From NCBI GenBank assembly GCA_019637585.1, contig JAHBVL010000014.1, positions 1-64,000 of the forward strand: a stretch of DNA of 64,000 nt, given 5' to 3'. The notes under the pieces were generated by a model. That model ran no database searches. It had not been told where the DNA came from and saw only the letters and a list, made by a program, of their open reading frames with translations. Positions 61,169 to 64,000 of this stretch are shown one piece after another; position 1 is the stretch's first letter; every line of letters starts with the position of its first letter. A program made the position numbers and the translations under genes. The stretch is from Thermomicrobiales bacterium. Lineage in GTDB: Bacteria; Chloroflexota; Chloroflexia; Thermomicrobiales; UBA6265.

Positions 61169-62128
61169 TTATCCCTTGACCGCGCCCACCGCCAAACCGC
61201 TCACGATCCATCGCTGCAAAGCGAAGAAGAGGACGACGATGGGAATGGTGATCAGAATCGCCATGGCGGCGAAATCGGACCAGGGCGTGTTGGACGAGTA
61301 CTGACCGACCATTGAATTGAGTCCCATGGCCAGGGTGAAGCGTTTCGGATCGGTGAGGAAGGTCCAGGCCAGCACGAACTCGGTCCATGCGGCCATGAAA
61401 CCGAACAACACGGTAATGGCGATGGCCGGCAGGATGAGTGGCAACACAACGTCGATAAAGGCGCGGTGGGGTGTGGCGCCGTCGACCATCGCCGACTCCT
61501 CGAGCTCGCGTGGCAACGTGTCGATATAGCCGCGCAGGTTCCAGATGGCGAAGGGCAACGCGCCGCTGGTGTAGGCGATTCCCACTCCCATCAGCGTCGT
61601 TCGCAGGTTCTCGTCAGTAAAGGGCACTTTGATCTGATTGAGAAGCACGAAGAGGGGAGCCAGCGTCGCAACGGAAGGCAGCATCAGCACGGCGATAAAG
61701 AGAAAGAGTCCCCACTTGCGACCCGGAAACCTGAAGCGGGCGAACGCATAGGCGGCGCTCACGCTGAAGATCACGACGACCACGCTGACCCCGACGGAAA
61801 CCACGAGGCTGTTTCGCAGCATCGTGGTGAACATCACGTTGTTGGCATGCGGTTCGGTGAGCACGCGGCGGAAAGCGTCGAGCGATGCGCCGGGCGGGAT
61901 GAGATTGAGGGTCGTCGGCCGGCTGATGTTGCGTGGGTCGATCGCCATGGAGACGATCCAGACGATGGGGAAGAGCACCGTGGCCAGCACGAAGAGGAGG
62001 ATCAGGTGGACGGCGATGTCCTCCAGCAGCATCCCCCACGGTTTGCGGCGCGCGGTCAGGGCTGTGGTGCGTGATGATTCGAGGGCAACCGACGCGGGTT
62101 GTCCCAACACGGCATCGGAACTAGGCAT
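61169..62128 (-). CDS. Maltose-type ABC transporter permease (MalG type)
   Basis: 319 residues with six spans. The EAA-like loop reads 'EESAMVDGATPHRAFIDVVLPLILPA', and the C-terminus (SGLAVGAVKG) is MalG-like. The ATG (62128) overlaps the stop of the MalF-type gene by 8 nt, so the two are translationally coupled. It works with the MalF-type permease and the MalE-like receptor just upstream. Confidence 0.9.
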   Translation of the reverse strand: MPSSDAVLGQPASVALESSRTTALTARRKPWGMLLEDIAVHLILLFVLATVLFPIVWIVSMAIDPRNISRPTTLNLIPPGASLDAFRRVLTEPHANNVMFTTMLRNSLVVSVGVSVVVVIFSVSAAYAFARFRFPGRKWGLFLFIAVLMLPSVATLAPLFVLLNQIKVPFTDENLRTTLMGVGIAYTSGALPFAIWNLRGYIDTLPRELEESAMVDGATPHRAFIDVVLPLILPAIAITVLFGFMAAWTEFVLAWTFLTDPKRFTLAMGLNSMVGQYSSNTPWSDFAAMAILITIPIVVLFFALQRWIVSGLAVGAVKG

Positions 62129-63110
62129 CTGACCAGCCCTCCAACCCACGAGCGACGCGGTTCTGCGCCAAAGTAATCACCAAGAGAATGAAGAAGACCA
62201 TGATGCTGAAGGCGGCGGCCAGACCGTAGAGTCCGTTGGGGTTGACCAGTTTGAATGCCTGGGTGACCAGAATCTCCGTTTTGCCCAACGGTCCGCCGCC
62301 GCTGATGAAATAGATGACGTTGAACTGGTTGAAGGTCAGGATCGTGCCATACATGATCGCCGGCACCATGGCCGGACGAATCAGCGGCACGGTGATGTCC
62401 CAAAACTGTTTCCACCGGGAAGCGCCGTCGACGTGCGCCGCCTCGTAGAGGTCACCGGGAATCGACTGCAGCGCCCCGGTGGCGATGACCATCATGAAGG
62501 GCCATCCCAGCCAGATATTGGCGATCAACACCGCATAGAACGCCAGCGGCAGGAACGAGAGGAACTCGATCGGGGGGGATGTCTGTCCCAGCCAGTCGAT
62601 GTTCGCCTTGAATCCAAGCTCCTTGAGCAGCAGGTTGATAGCGCCAAACTGGCGGTCGAACATGTTCTTCCAGACGGTGGCCACAACCAGCGGCGGCATG
62701 GCCCAGGGAATGACGAATGCCGCCCGGAAGAGCTTGCGGCCGATGATTCGCTTGCGATTGAGCAGCACGGCCACCGCCACACCGATGACGACGTGGAAAA
62801 AGACGTTGGCGATGGTCCAGGTGAAGTTGAAGGCCAGGATTCGCCAGAAGTCGAAGTTGGGAATCGGCACCTGGTTGCGGAGAATACGCTCGTAGTTGCG
62901 CAGGCCAACCCAATCGGGATCGCCGGTGCGCAGATCGCGCAACGAAAAGTTGGTGAAGCTCATGTAGATCTGGTAGCCGATCGGGTAGAGCGTCACCACG
63001 GCCAGCACGAGCAACGCCGGCGTGATGTACAGGATCGGCAACTTGTATCTGGACCAGAACGAATCGTGACCGGTGCCGAAGCTCTCGATCGTGCCGCCTT
63101 TTTGAGCCAT
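62121..63110 (-). CDS. Maltose-type ABC transporter permease (MalF type)
   Basis: 329 residues with six main spans. EAA-like loop: 'YEAAHVDGASRWKQFWDITVPLIRPAM'. The relatively short periplasmic part, without the large P2 loop of E. coli MalF, is typical of Gram-positive-like oligosaccharide systems. ATG 63110 has GGAGG 7 nt upstream; the frame extends to 63176. It follows the binding-protein gene after an intrinsic terminator that is probably leaky. Confidence 0.9.
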   Translation of the reverse strand: MAQKGGTIESFGTGHDSFWSRYKLPILYITPALLVLAVVTLYPIGYQIYMSFTNFSLRDLRTGDPDWVGLRNYERILRNQVPIPNFDFWRILAFNFTWTIANVFFHVVIGVAVAVLLNRKRIIGRKLFRAAFVIPWAMPPLVVATVWKNMFDRQFGAINLLLKELGFKANIDWLGQTSPPIEFLSFLPLAFYAVLIANIWLGWPFMMVIATGALQSIPGDLYEAAHVDGASRWKQFWDITVPLIRPAMVPAIMYGTILTFNQFNVIYFISGGGPLGKTEILVTQAFKLVNPNGLYGLAAAFSIMVFFILLVITLAQNRVARGLEGWSDA

Positions 63111-63174
63111 CCTCCCGCCTCCCTCAGCGAGCCACCCTGGTCTTCTGTGGCGATTGTGCCACAGCCTTTCGAAC

Positions 63175-63208
63175 AAAAAGAACCGGCCGCATGGAAAGCG
63201 GCCGGTTC
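63175..63208 (-). terminator. Intrinsic terminator between binding protein and permeases
   Basis: Read on the minus strand: GAACCGGCCGC and GCGGCCGGTTC form an 11-bp stem around a 7-nt loop, followed by TTTTT (plus-strand A 63175-63179). It lies 25 nt after the binding-protein stop and before the permease genes. Partial read-through would give high receptor and lower permease levels. Confidence 0.85.
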
Positions 63209-63234
63209 CCGTTCAAGGCTTTCTGATCAGCCGA

Positions 63235-64000
63235 TCAGGCGCCCATCTGCTCGATGGCGCCGTTGATCTCGTCCGCAGCCTGGGCGGCGGCGTCCTCAGG
63301 CGTCGAATCGCCCGACAGAACGGCGGTGATCATGTTCTGGGCCGGTGTCCAGACCTGTCCCATTTCGGGGATGGTCGGCATCGGCGTCGCCGATTCAGCC
63401 TGCGCCACGAATCCAGCGGCGATCGGGTTGTCCGACACGTCAACCGCAGTGTTGGCGGGCAGGTGTCCAGCGCCGGCGGCCAGCAGAGAAGCCGAGTCCG
63501 GACCCGAGAACCAGGTGGCAAAAGTCGCGGCCAGCTTCGCCTGCTCTTCGCTGGCGTTCGAATTGATCATCAGGTGCTTCACGCCGAGGAACGGAGCGGC
63601 AGCGGCATCGCCGTTTTCGCTGATCACCGGCATCGGTGCAACACCGAGATTTTCTTCGCCGATGGCAGCGGCAAAGTCGCCGATATACCACGGACCGTTG
63701 AATGTGATGGCTGCCTTGCCTTCCTTGAAGAGGGAGGAGATGGCGCCGTCATCGGGCTGCTGGTAGACGCCCGGCTGCTCGCTGAGAGTCTTGAACCAGT
63801 TCAGGAAGTTCACCGTCTCCGGCGAGTTCAGGGCCGACATGTTGGCATCGTCGAAGAGGGATGCGCCAAAGCCCAGCAGGTACCCGGCCGGATGGTAGAA
63901 GTCCGACGTCATGGCCAGACCATAGACATCCGGGTTGTCAGCAGTGACCTGACCCGCGACGGCTGCCAGATCGGCGGTGTTCGCCGGTGGTTCGGGAACG
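63235..64000 (-). CDS. Maltose/oligosaccharide-binding protein (MalE-like), 5' part outside the window
   Basis: The reading frame is open from the stop to the window edge (at least 255 codons); the N-terminus and signal lie beyond 64000. The visible C-terminal two-thirds has the MalE pattern (KAAITFNGPWYIGDF, GVAPMPVISENG, FLGVKHLMINSNASEEQAKLAATFATWF). It is the receptor of the importer formed with the two downstream permeases. An ATPase gene is not in the window. An internal ATG at 63912 is not the real start because coding similarity continues upstream of it. Confidence 0.85.
   Translation of the reverse strand, partial: VPEPPANTADLAAVAGQVTADNPDVYGLAMTSDFYHPAGYLLGFGASLFDDANMSALNSPETVNFLNWFKTLSEQPGVYQQPDDGAISSLFKEGKAAITFNGPWYIGDFAAAIGEENLGVAPMPVISENGDAAAAPFLGVKHLMINSNASEEQAKLAATFATWFSGPDSASLLAAGAGHLPANTAVDVSDNPIAAGFVAQAESATPMPTIPEMGQVWTPAQNMITAVLSGDSTPEDAAAQAADEINGAIEQMGA

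Noticed and set aside
63235-63912. Binding protein starting at ATG 63912
   Set aside because: Conserved-type sequence continues in frame to the window edge and there is no signal peptide at 63912, so the true start is outside the window.

Overview
The window is a high-GC bacterial chromosome segment with densely packed genes, many GTG/TTG starts and 4-nt stop/start overlaps. I infer a Chloroflexota (Thermomicrobia/Thermomicrobiales-like) source. The reasons are many Tat-exported ABC binding proteins, Ser/Pro/Ala 'ASPVASP'-type linkers behind export signals, a non-mevalonate isoprenoid gene (ispG), a UbiA-type menaquinone prenyltransferase, and the overall gene mix. No rRNA or tRNA gene was seen, so this placement is inference only.

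Layout. 1-1,690: a DAHP synthase gene preceded by a textbook attenuation system: a strong promoter, an apparently leaderless 42-codon leader ORF with a Trp-Trp-Phe-Tyr-Phe-Tyr run, and an intrinsic terminator. 2,005-4,932: selB, a PIG-L deacetylase and a small membrane protein. 4,951-6,395: a serine hydrolase gene broken by two single-base frameshifts. 6,603-12,485: a DUF1989 protein, a zinc-ribbon protein and a sugar-type ABC importer behind LacI-like operators. 12,454-17,132: a peptide-type binding protein, a GT20 (OtsA-like) glycosyltransferase and two small genes. 17,335-29,696: a long minus-strand run: FAD amine oxidase/ThuA/Gfo-Idh operon, VWA protein, phosphoesterase-menA-ABC importer operon, RraA-like protein, ispG and rseP. 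29,853-32,891: tandem Uma2 nucleases and a lipoprotein binding protein. 33,160-37,575: ald, xerD, glyQS and a DUF3105 protein. 37,706-41,887: mutY, a DsbA-like protein, coaE and an ABC-F ATPase. 42,030-46,962: lysA, the primary sigma factor and obg. 46,899-50,403: a Cmk-PlsC fusion, an RsuA/RluB-type pseudouridine synthase and a D,D-carboxypeptidase. 50,613-52,243: a phosphoesterase and a degenerate HisC-like protein. 52,463-58,315: a six-gene run uvrC-tsaC-(membrane protein)-(coiled-coil)-rarA-rph. 58,398-59,790: a REP-like tandem array with an inserted MITE and an IS200-like/RAYT transposase. 59,917 to the end: a metal-type binding protein and a maltose-type ABC importer running off the window.

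Main points for a second look: the aromatic leader peptide upstream of DAHP synthase; the transposase embedded in its putative REP array, with a clean MITE insertion that leaves a target duplication; a HisC-fold protein lacking the PLP lysine; several genes whose -10 box lies 6-9 nt before the start codon (leaderless mRNAs); and palindromic operator candidates overlapping promoters. The rest is ordinary housekeeping and nutrient uptake.
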